Origin: Entrophospora sp. SA101
Lineage: Eukaryota; Glomeromycota; Glomeromycetes; Entrophosporales; Entrophosporaceae
Assembly: GCA_958430865.1 (NCBI GenBank)
Contig: CAUDNR010000285.1
Span: 735-28,464, forward strand
Reading direction: 5' to 3'
Length of the DNA: 27,730 nt
Position numbers and translations under genes: made by a program. The notes below the pieces were generated by a model, which was not told the DNA's origin, did not search any database, and saw only the letters and a program-made list of their open reading frames with translations. Shown one piece after another: positions 1 through 8,658 of the stretch (the stretch's first letter is position 1; every line of letters begins with the position of its first letter).

Positions 1-1
1 T

Positions 2-1990
2 GGAAGGACAGATTTAACAGAAGATGATGCAGTTCAAGAGTATATTGATGAATTGAATGAGAAAAATATCAAATTAGAAGATGAGCTTAGAGTAATGAAA
101 GAAAAATTTGAAAAAGATTCAAATATTTTGAATGAAGAAAAGTCTAAACTCAAGGAAGAAATTGAAAATATTAAAAAAGAGCATAAGGCACAAAAAGAGG
201 AATATGACCGTAAAATGCATGAAATGGAAGAATTGCTGCTGGAGATGCCTGCAGATACGACTGAATCTAGCTCTACTGCAAATGTTAGCAGTCCTGTGCC
301 ACCACCCCAACCTATGCCATCCATTAATAACTTATTAAATGAAATAGAAATCAAACAAGCAATTATTGAAGAATTAGTAGCAAAATTAAAAAAAAAAGAG
401 GAACAATTAGAATATTATCAAAATGCATACCTTTTAAAGACAGAAGAATTTGAGGATTATGTTGAAAAAACACAAGCAGCACAAAGTATAGCAGCTGTCG
501 ATACTACAACAACAACAACAGTAGCAACAGTAGTTGATGATAACATGAATGGTAATAGTCCTCCTATTGTTGACACAAAAAATAAAAAAAATAAGGAAAC
601 ATCGGTTAATAATAATAATAATAATAATAACAATAATATCAGCAGTAAAAATGAAATTGAAGATTTGTCATTACTACCTATTACCAGTGATATTATGGAT
701 TTGTTTGAAATATCAGCTATTGAACAACTTATAGCACAACTGGAAAGAACCATAATTGAAAGAACTACAGAACGAGATGCGGCACATCAAAGAGCAACAG
801 AAGCAGAAGCAAAATTGGTAGCATTTTCTAAGGAAAAAATGAATTGGGGAAGTGGATATGATACATCAGTTAAGAAATTAAAAGTACAAGTTCAACATCT
901 ACAAGAGCTATTACAAATGGAACGAAAAGCAAATTTGAGAAAATTAAGTTGTGAGAACAATAGTACTAATAATGATGATGATCTTGATAATAGGCAGCAA
1001 TTGAATATTTTATTGATTTTATTTATTTTTTAGATGGTAACTACTTCAATCTACACAAATCATAATAGGCAGCAATTGAATATTTCTGGTGGCAGCAACA
1101 GCAACAATAACAACAACAATAGTAATGAAATTCAAACTCCTTCCCCTTCATATTCTTCTTCTTCTTCTGCTACTGCCATTACTACTACTGAAAATAAAAA
1201 CAACAATAATAATTCATCTAAAACACAAACAACAACAACTACTACTACGATGATGAGCACAACAACAACGACGACGACAATTATTTCAGAACATGAAAAA
1301 CTTTGTAATCAGGTCGAATTATTAACTAGAGAAAATACCAAGTTGAAATCAGAACTAATTATTTCTGAAAAGATTAGAGAATTGACACATGATAACACAT
1401 TAAAAATTTTAAAAAAAGCAAACAAGTCCAGTTTAATCATAGACAATAGTAGTAATGATGATATAGTTGAGATAAAAAAATCAATCACTGATAAAGAAAT
1501 GGAGATTAACGTGTTGAAAGGAAAATGTATAGGACTTGAAAGTGTGATTAAGAAGCAACGTGAATTGTTAGCATCAGTTATTCCATCAGTTTTTAATGAT
1601 GGTGATAATTCACTAAAAAGTGTTGACAAAGCTCTTTCCAATGGAAAGGAAGAGGAGGAAGTTAATGATCCTATAATAGCTGAAGAGGTAAACGAAAACA
1701 CGTTGAAACATTTCAATCAGTTAAAAGAAGAAAATACAATATTTAGAAAGGCATTCAATTCATATAAACAACAACAACACGAACAACCAAATCAAAAATA
1801 TAAAACTAACAGCAATACTAATAATAATGTGAATTCATTAACAGTTGATGTTCTAACATCTAAAATAGCAGAGATGGAAGCACAATTATTAAATCGAGAA
1901 AAGAAATTACAAGAAGTTATTGACGAGACCAAAAGACATGGTGAAGTACAAATAGAAAGGTTAAAATCAAAATGGAATCTCAATTCATAA
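2..1990 (+). pseudogene. Coiled-coil, low-complexity protein, 5' truncated by the window and split by an in-frame stop
   Basis: The reading frame is already open at base 2, so the true start lies outside the window. The first part (to the TAG at 1031-1033) has long charged heptad-like stretches rich in E and K, then TTTTT and poly-Asn runs. The second part (1034-1990, same frame) continues with Asn, Ser and Thr runs and a second coiled coil ending in SKWNLNS. The 24 bases at 987-1010 recur at 1062-1085, exactly 75 bases (25 codons) later. Removing that unit would join NRQQLNI directly to SGGS in one frame, so this was probably a single gene. No GT donor before the stop would let splicing remove the stop. 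It could still make an N-terminal fragment, or a C-terminal one from the ATG at 1034. I do not recognise the family; it could be a cytoskeletal or scaffold protein. Its last 83 residues are copied into the fusion gene at 17888-19288. Confidence 0.75.
987..1085 (+). repeat. 75-bp insertion with 24-bp flanking duplication, carrying a 61-bp patch
   Basis: The copies ending at 1010 and 1085 are identical over 24 bases (ataataggcagc...). Between and overlapping them, 1006-1066 is identical to 3332-3392 (reverse complement) and to 16485-16545 (same orientation). The patch starts at shared TATT and ends at shared ATAAT, so both junctions lie in microhomology. It brings in the TAG that ends the first half of the coiled-coil gene. 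The patch resembles an intron 3' end (T-rich tract, TTTTTTAG, then ATGG), but no donor is visible in the host gene. I infer copying from a neighbouring template rather than transposition. Confidence 0.85.
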
Positions 1991-2511
1991 AATTGTACAT
2001 AATGATGTATGTGATTTATAGATAGAAGAAAGAGATCGAATGAAAGAAATAGATAAAATAGAAAGAACATTATTAATATCTTATTTATGTAACCAAATCA
2101 TTTTGTAAAAAGGTTCTTTATTATATTTAATTAATTAAATTTTTATTATTATTGATAAATTTTTATTATTATTGATATCACTCATTATAATTTTATTGTT
2201 TTTTAGACGTAAACAAATATTTTAATATTTTTTTGATTGAATTCTTTCACGTCAAAATACTTTATATAAACTTTATTCACACATGTGTATTATAATATCA
2301 TTCGTTTTCTTAAGTAACACCCCTATGTAAAAATAATAATATGAACTTAATTTACATCATCCATTATTGAACCCAAGAATCAAAGCACAATCAGAAGTAT
2401 TTCGAAGAAAAAAACAGAGAGAAAAATGCTCCTATATTTTCAAAATAATAATACAATATGTAAATTTGTTGACAAATAAAATAATTTTTTGGTTTTATTA
2501 AAAATTATAAA
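1991..2511. other. AT-rich non-coding stretch inside the inverted repeat
   Basis: This is the converging 3' flank of the coiled-coil gene and the nuclease pseudogene. It contains a short direct repeat (taaatttttattattattga twice, near 2136-2176) and poly-A and poly-T runs. The reverse-strand ORF here is a shadow of the coiled-coil tail. I see no gene. Confidence 0.6.
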
Positions 2512-3248
2512 TTAGTTATATGACTTTGACTTTCTTCTCTTTGAAAGTGGATAATCATTTTCATCGACATTAAACTCACTTCCTAAAGATACATTAATTG
2601 AATTACTTTCTGCATATACATAATCGTGCAACATTTTGATAGCAGGCTCTTCAGAAGCTGGTCGGTAAAAACATATTTCAGTATCATATTCCCAGAAAAA
2701 TTCCCAATAGTTATTGAGATCATTTAAGAGTGATAATACATTGTTATTTGAATAATGATTAGCCACGAGGAGCTGAGCTTGTGTTTGAAACCTTGTATTT
2801 TGTTTCACCTGTTCTTTCTTTTTCAATTCTATAGTTACTCTGATTCAAGAAACTTCTTGCCCATAAGCAACTGAATACCTTTATTAAGAATTACAACATC
2901 GGTTGTACCTTTCAAATCAAAAGGGTGCCATAATTGATCCACTGCATTGAGAAAATTCGCATTACTTCTAGCATCATACCACTCGAGATCCAACGGTAAA
3001 ATTATTATCTGTTTTAAATATTCCATATATCTACTATATTGTTTGTCTTCGTTGATGTCATTGTTCCAATTGAAAGAATTAATTTCATTTATGTTATTTT
3101 TTAAAAAGGGCAATCTATTGCTATGTATTTAAGTTTTAATAAGTTTTGGATCTGATTCATGTGTTGAATCCCAATGCTTGATAATGACGTTGACTGATTC
3201 TAATCTTCGGGAAAATTCTAGAATAAAGAATTTAGTTAGTTTCTGCCA
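2512..3248 (-). pseudogene. Crinkler-type PD-(D/E)XK nuclease domain, left copy, with one stop and one frameshift
   Basis: Reading down the minus strand, the frame starts near 3248 with a helix of the type KLTKFFILEFSRRLESVN, then hits an in-frame TAA at 3129-3131 that a single C-to-T change from CAA would give. It continues to a putative active-site Asp in GTTDVVILNK, then runs into a stop. A one-base shift at about 2835-2850 leads to VTIELKKKE, where the E-x-K of the PD-(D/E)XK motif lies, followed by a helix and the NNYWEFFWEYD strand typical of Rhizophagus Crinkler C-terminal domains. These proteins are host- or self-directed effector-like nucleases. No N-terminal Crinkler header is visible, so this is a dead or partial gene. 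The family call rests on motif memory, not a search. Confidence 0.6.
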
Positions 3249-3619
3249 TTATATTTATATATGAAACCGAAATTAGTAGTTACTGTCTAAATATTTTGGT
3301 CGAAATGATTTTTCTATTCATATTATGTATCATTATGATTTGTGTAGATTGAAGTAGTTACCATCTAAAAAATAAATAAAATCAATAAAATAAACCTTCC
3401 ATCTTTTTTTTTATCTATTTAGAATTAAATTCATTTCGGATTGACAAAAAAGGGGCAAGACTAAACTTGCTAAAATATCAATGCAAAAATGGCCATCAAG
3501 CTGGATTAAAAAAATTTAATTTATTATTTATTATATATACATAATAAAATGATTTATTATTTTCCCAACCAATTAAAATAATAAATATAAAAATTTATAT
3601 AAAAAATCCTAAAACCTGA
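3249..3619. other. Non-coding spacer between nuclease and F-box pseudogenes
   Basis: AT-rich, no coding frame of note. It contains the 61-bp sequence at 3332-3392 that also appears inside the coiled-coil gene. It may include lost 5' exons of the nuclease gene: on the minus strand a GCAG that could be a splice acceptor sits just before the KLTKFF codons. Confidence 0.5.
3332..3392 (-). repeat. 61-bp sequence matching the insertion in the coiled-coil gene (left copy)
   Basis: The reverse complement is identical to 1006-1066 and to 16485-16545. In this location it sits in continuous intergenic sequence shared by both inverted-repeat arms, which suggests this is the native site and the copy in the coiled-coil gene is derived. 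Confidence 0.85.
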
Positions 3620-4929
3620 TCAATCCACTAATTTCTGACAATCATCAAACTTCATTGTAAAGGGTTTAGGTCCTCTCCAATTCTTTGTTAGATTATAAAA
3701 AGAATTGATATTAACAGTAAAGAAATAACAAGGAAGTATTATTGACTTTAATTTTTTTGGTAATGATTGATTTAATACTGAAAGTATTTTATCACCATCT
3801 AATGTATACATATCCTTACAAGCAATTTTAAATACAATACTTTCTAATTTAATACAACTATTGAATAATTCTGTTAACTCTTGGTTTAATTCATTATTAT
3901 AAAGTATTGATAAGCCTACTAGATTGTTACAACATTGTGCAATTGATTGAAATAGCCTTCCCAAAATTCACCACAATTTGAAGCACCACCAATAACCAGA
4001 TATTTAAGATTTTTTCTGTTGATATTAATAAAATCTGAAAAATCTGACAGGGATGGTTCATTATAAATATCACACATATATAATGACACAGATTCAATAT
4101 TTGGCAGTGAAATATCTTTCAAATATTTTGCTTGTTCATTATTACTACAAAATGATAAAGTTTTCAAATTGATAAATGCTGTTAATAACATATAATCCAT
4201 ATTACTTAATCCGTTACTTGTATAATAAATTATTGATTGTGAATGTGCAAGAATTGCTTTTTTGAAATTATCTGATAAGGGTTGACTAAAGTATGAACTA
4301 ATGTTTAATTCCTTTATTTGATTTTGTGCATTAATTAGTTGAGCCAGACTATCTTGAAGTTCATAGTTGTATCTACCATACATTTCTAATGATTGAATAC
4401 CTTTGCAAATATTTGCTAATTTATCAGTAAATTCATTGCTAATAGTATCATAACAAACTAATTTATTAAGATTCTGAAAACTATTATCAAATTTATAATA
4501 ATTATTTACCAAATAAGAAGGCATGTCAGCAGTACAAAGCTCTCTAATAACTGCTGAATGATCTAAAATAAAATTTACTAATCTATTTTGTAAAATACCT
4601 AATTTGGAAGTGTTTGCCAGTGATTGAAGATTATAGTAATGACTGAAATAAAATCTAGTACAAAATCTAGCATAATTATATAATGGTGATTTATCCAATA
4701 GCTCAAAAGTCAATTCAATGCTATTTCTTGTTAAGAAATCCTTATCTTCTTCTAATAAACAATTGATTATTATTTTGGTGCTGTTTTTAGAATAAAAAGG
4801 ATTTTTCCATAAATTTGGAATATTAATATTGTGCCATTGTTTATTGACAAGAATGCAAGAATATAATGTTTTATAATTATCATCATTGTATTTGAATATT
4901 TCAATCAAAAGCTCAGGTGGTAAAGTCAT
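3620..4929 (-). pseudogene. F-box/leucine-rich-like protein, left copy (L), frameshifted
   Basis: The ATG at 4929 begins MTLPPELLIEIFKYND, an F-box start: LPPELL..IF, then TLYSCILVNKQWH and W.NPFYS. F-box proteins bind Skp1 and present substrates to SCF ubiquitin ligases. The rest has irregular leucine-rich repeats (LNKLVCYD, IKELNIS, LKTLSFCS, NIESVSLY) that would bind targets. The frame ends at residue 336 (GEFWEGYFNQLHNVVTI). The copy at 17888-19288 has one more T here and continues as GEFLGRLFQSIAQCC; in L that continuation lies in another frame (3964 to 3620). So a one-base loss in a T run truncates L. The last third of L matches copy M, while its 5' two-thirds match copy R, so it is mosaic. 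A truncated F-box protein could still be made. Confidence 0.85.
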
Positions 4930-5356
4930 TGTAAAGAAAAAAAATTTAATTTTTTATTTGTTACGCAATAAAATGATTAATAATTAAAATATAAAATTTT
5001 CAATAAACTCCGGGGCCATGAGAACCTCGTGGAATTCAGTTGCAACATATTATTGGGTGTCACAAGTCAGATTAGCCTTATATACACGAGGAAGATGAAA
5101 ATGACTGTAGTGTTTTAGGTAAAGTGTACCCCAACGTAAATTTCGAACAATCAATTCAAATCATCACGGATTCTCGTCCTATCTTCAAACAGTCATGCTG
5201 CCTTTTTTGTTTAATATTAATGTTAATGATGGTTACGAAAGCAAATACACCAATCATTCATTATCTTGGCAGAGAATTTTATGATAATTACCTAGGAGAT
5301 ATGACATCTGGCCCCGCGTTTAATTTCAATAAGATATTTGTAATAATATATATTAA
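4930..5356. other. F-box upstream flank and unassigned sequence
   Basis: The first 60 bases are an AT-rich flank of the F-box start. From about 5008 the base composition changes (ccggggccatgagaacctcg), and an 86-codon frame at 5124-5384 lacks an ATG start and resembles nothing I know. It has a hydrophobic run (CCLFCLILMLMMV). Possibly debris of an old element. The same sequence is at 19289-19715. Confidence 0.4.
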
Positions 5357-5836
5357 ACGCAAAAAAAGGGCCTCTGGTTGTTAACAAATAGCACCTCACC
5401 TCCTTCTTCTTTAGAGCCAAATAACAATATTTCTGGCATGACTACTGATGAATGAGTGGCTGTTCACTTGTCTTGGACTCTGTCTAAAAGAATTGATTGT
5501 TTTTTAAAAAATTTTTTTTGATTCACTCCAAATACAAAGAAAAAAATAGAGGCTTCGCACAAATACTATTACGATGCCAGTTCACTAGCACCATTTGATT
5601 TGTTTTTAGTCATTAAAGGAATATATGAAAATGAATTGATATTTTCATTAATAAACAATAATAAAATTTTACTAAATCACATAAATATTTGACTAAAAAA
5701 TTATGATGACAATGATGCTATATACAAATGTGATGATAGCAATCTATAGTTTGATACTAAAACTAATAATAATAATCGTAATAACCGTAATCATTGTAAT
5801 AATGAACGAAGATATAGTACAAGAACAGGATCTTAA
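5357..5836 (+). pseudogene. Decayed reading frame of 160 codons whose stops all look like former Trp codons
   Basis: One frame runs from after the TAA at 5354 to the TAA at 5834 with only four stops: TGA at 5453, 5519 and 5690, and TAG at 5747. There is no TAA inside, although TAA should be the commonest random stop in DNA this AT-rich. Each stop is one G-to-A step from TGG. The translation looks protein-like: a Pro/Ser-rich start, IEASHKYYYDASS, APFDLFLVIKGIYENELIF, then an Asn/Arg-rich end. I do not recognise the family. It may be a gene killed by G-to-A (methyl-C deamination on the other strand) change, or foreign DNA using TGA as Trp, or chance. Confidence 0.4.
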
Positions 5837-7927
5837 TCAAGATCAGTTTAACAAGACCTTGATAATTTAATCGTCAAGAACAATATCTTAATCGAGTTAG
5901 TCGTCAAGTACAATATCTTAATCGAGTTAGTCATAAAATAAACGTTCTAATAGGATTTTTTTTTTTAGGTAAGATTGGTGTTATAGATTAGGACTATTGG
6001 GAAATAAGACGTTGTAGAAGAGTGACCATTATCGAACAGATCGAACAGATCGAGTGAGCATTGAGCTGATAAAAAAATCAAACACAATTTTTTGGGAAGC
6101 ATGAGATGAAAAAAATGAGACGTTTCTTTGATTTAGTTAAAAATTATTTTTTATTTATTTTATTAATTTATTTATATAAATATATATTATTTATTATTTT
6201 GCTAAATCTAATTATTTTTCACTATTCGTTCACCTGATGTTAAAAAAATTTTTTGATCTTTCCTTACCTTTTAGGTTTTATTTTTTATTTTTTATCTACC
6301 ACGTCCATCAACGTGGACAGAAGGTGTTGTTTTATGTAACATTTGTTTGATTTTTCATGCGTTGTTCATTTTTCGTCTTGATCACGTATCTTAATTTCGT
6401 TGTGTTTGCGATCATTTCATTGACATTTGTTATGTTAAAGTTATTTTGATTATATTGTGAGATATGGTCAAGAGTAGTACGATTATTTAATTTATTAGAC
6501 TGTTTCAATGGTTTGTCGCGTGGTTGCTTCCAACCTCTTAGATTCGTTAACGAAATAATTGTTGGTGAAGTGATTGTTGACAAAATGAATCAAACCCATA
6601 TCTATTTCTACATTATCAAATTCACGATTTTAATTGGTCAATCAACAAATTGCGTGGGTTAAAGTTTTGTGTCCCCAGAACAGTCTCCTGCTCACTTGCA
6701 CATCCTCGATTACAAAACTTGTTTTTTAATGATTTATTTTTTTGTCCACGATAAATAAATTTATTTGATAGTTCATTTATTTTATTTATCATATGATTTT
6801 TTAATAATATCACGCACGATCACATTCATATTGACACACGTCTTGAATAAATATTATGTTGTTTTTGGTAAATAAGCATAATCTTTAATAAATTTTTGAA
6901 CAAATCCTTCGAAAAGTTTTAAGCTCAAAATTTCAGTTTTAACTGAAAGTTAATCTGGAGGGATCATCAGTCTTTGTAAAAACAGTGTGCCCGGCTACAA
7001 TATATTTAGAAATTCTTGTCTTATATTATTAAAAGACATCTTTACTGATAAAACATCAAACTGTCATGAACATGTAGGCAAACCCCAACGAATGTATATA
7101 ATTTTACTAATATTGTGACTAAATACTAGCAATTGATTATTATTTTTTTAATAGAACACCAACGAAGGAAGGGTATAATGGTAAAAGTAGATAAAAAATA
7201 ATATGGTTTATTATAATGATAGTGAAATCGAGATAATTTCGACTTTTGGCATCAGCAAAACGACCAGAGCTGCATGTATACTCTTGTCCCAGAGGATTGC
7301 TGTTTTATGGGAAAATTTTTTAACCTAATTTTGATTTCTAAAGACGACATAATTGCGTTAGAGTTCGAAATCTTAAATTCATTTCTAAAAAAAGAAATTA
7401 TCGGCATTGATGATAAATTTAAAGATCAGCAATACCACTATCAATTTTGTCTTTTCTTACCAAACAAAACCATTAAACACGATCCATTATAAATAAAGTT
7501 GGATTAAATCTACAAAATTACTTTAATTAAATCATATATAGGTGGGTTTATGTTACATAAAAATGCGCACATTTTCTTTTATTTTAATAAATTTATATTG
7601 AATAACTTATTTATTCTTTCTTTAATGTTCAAAGTAAAATATTGACCATTTAGTAAAATCATTAAATGAATATTCAATGTATACATGCATTTTTGTTTCT
7701 CAATTTGTTTTTATCAGATTTGCTTGTGAAAATATTCTTTCAACATGTGCATTGGAGAAAGGTATAAGGAGTGCTAAAATAAAATACATTTCTGTATTTT
7801 TACAGGGATGCAGATAGAATTTTATAAAGTTTTGTGAGTTTAACAATTTCCATTAAAAATTCTATTTTACTCTGACAATAGGTTTAAAAAATGGGAATTA
7901 TTCTAATATATAATAAAAAATAAAAAT
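5837..7927. other. Long gene-poor AT-rich stretch
   Basis: I see no convincing gene. It holds a 30-bp tandem pair (5872-5931), a cgaacagat pair near 6032-6051, a ccacgt/acgtgg hairpin near 6299-6316, and short frames at 6332-6583 (minus), 6622-6813 (minus) and 7274-7492 (plus) that match nothing I know. The 72-codon frame at 7274 starts with ATG, has acidic and aromatic residues and could be an exon fragment, but no splice partner is obvious. Copied at 20196-22286. Confidence 0.45.
5872..5931 (+). repeat. 30-bp tandem duplication, two units
   Basis: Units at 5872-5901 and 5902-5931 differ at one base (cgtcaagaac versus cgtcaagtac) and are flanked by a partial third unit. Same at 20231-20290. 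Confidence 0.85.
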
Positions 7928-8102
7928 ATGTCTGTTTATTTTTGGTTATCAATAAAAATAGGATTATACCCGAAAAATATCAATTATTTATTTAAATAAA
8001 TGTCTGCTTATTTTTGGTTATCAATAAAAATAGGATTATACCCCGAAAACATCAATGATTGATTTTATTAATAAAAATAGAATTATACCCGAAAACATCA
8101 AT
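7928..8102 (+). repeat. Degenerate 72-bp tandem repeat, two and a half units
   Basis: Units begin at 7928 and 8000 (atgtctg[t/c]ttatttttgg, then caataaaaataggattata, then ccgaaaa). A partial third unit lies at 8066-8102. The core ending cccgaaaa reappears inverted as ttttcggg at about 8150. It could be the end of a small element or a satellite seed. Same at 22287-22461. Confidence 0.75.
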
Positions 8103-8291
8103 AAAAGTATTAGTACACATTAATATTAAATAATAATAATAATCGGATATTTTCGGGTACACGAATTTTCCACGCAAATAGATTATTGGTTACCTTTTTA
8201 ATGTAATACAATTATATATTTAAAAGTAAATTGGTCAATAAAAAGAGTCTGAAATTCCAAAATTTTACATATATATAGTAAAATGCCTCAA

Positions 8292-8414
8292 CTTTGAAAG
8301 CCAATAATTTTATGACAATTAAAAGAGTAAACCGATAAAAACGAAATTTAAATCTTTAGCTTTAATTTTCTCGGTTTACTTTTTTCATTATCATAAAGTT
8401 GTTGGCTTTCAAAG
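8292..8414. mobile_element. Fold-back (hairpin) element with 44-bp arms
   Basis: The arm 8292-8335 (ctttgaaagccaa...aaaccga) pairs with 8371-8414 read in reverse, with about five mismatches over 44 bases, leaving a 35-base AT-rich loop. No ORF lies inside. This is the form of a short miniature inverted-repeat element or fold-back element. It sits about 245 bp upstream of the pseudokinase start codon, so it could form a strong RNA hairpin if transcribed, or affect the promoter. The duplicate is at 22651-22773. Confidence 0.75.
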
Positions 8415-8604
8415 ATCATCGATTAAAAAATTTCCCCAAATTGGACATTCCGATACACATTCCACAAACTTCCAAACATAATCATTCAATATTAATGTTT
8501 TGCACAGTTAGTTAAGCTATCCTTTTTTGTACTAATACTATAATTTAAAAACAAAGAGGGAGATTTGGAAACTATCTGCAAAAAAATCACTATTCCACGC
8601 ATTT

Positions 8605-8612
8605 CTATAAAA
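8605..8612 (+). promoter_or_regulatory. TATA-like box of the pseudokinase gene
   Basis: CTATAAAA lies 47 bases before the ATG at 8659, followed by an A/C-rich leader (aaacaaaatcattcactc) typical of short fungal 5' leaders. Same at 22964-22971. Confidence 0.45.
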
Positions 8613-8658
8613 ACAAAATCATTCACTCAAATACTTCATTTTATTTAAGAAAAAAATA

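Larger units (their letters stand above)
1734..4178 (+). repeat. Left arm of a 2.45-kb inverted repeat
   Basis: Reading this arm on the minus strand reproduces 15699-18144. Position pairs sum to 19878 near the outer end and 19877 from about 2500 inward. The one-base shift is an A run of 7 (left, near 2410) against 8 (right). Apart from that and a few substitutions in the F-box 3' end (Y/D and T/I residue changes), I saw no differences. The arm holds the last 83 codons of the coiled-coil gene, 520 bp of non-coding DNA, the nuclease pseudogene, the 61-bp patch sequence and the 3' half of an F-box gene. Confidence 0.92.

Noticed and set aside
34..354. Minus-strand ORFs opposite the coiled-coil gene (also 119-310, 457-753, 1309-1716, 1792-2070)
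   Set aside because: They are antisense shadows of the coiled-coil frame; their Ser/Leu/Phe-rich translations mirror Glu/Lys/Asn-rich codons on the other strand.
1031..1067. Possible intron removing the stop in the coiled-coil gene
   Set aside because: The only GT after the repeat starts at 1037, beyond the stop, and the resulting intron to the AG at 1067 would be 31 bases and leave the TAG in place.
2947..3132. Plus-strand 61-codon ORF, and its mirror at 16745-16930
   Set aside because: Antisense shadow of the nuclease pseudogene.
5124..5384. 86-codon ORF that could look like a small membrane protein
   Set aside because: It starts at GTG, has no ATG, no splice partner and no recognised family; only one hydrophobic run. 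Kept as unassigned sequence.
6640..6730. Relatively GC-rich patch considered as a tRNA or tRNA-derived SINE
   Set aside because: No convincing A and B boxes at the right spacing and no cloverleaf could be drawn on either strand.
7928..8102. CRISPR-like array
   Set aside because: The units are contiguous tandem repeats with no distinct spacers, and the context is eukaryotic.
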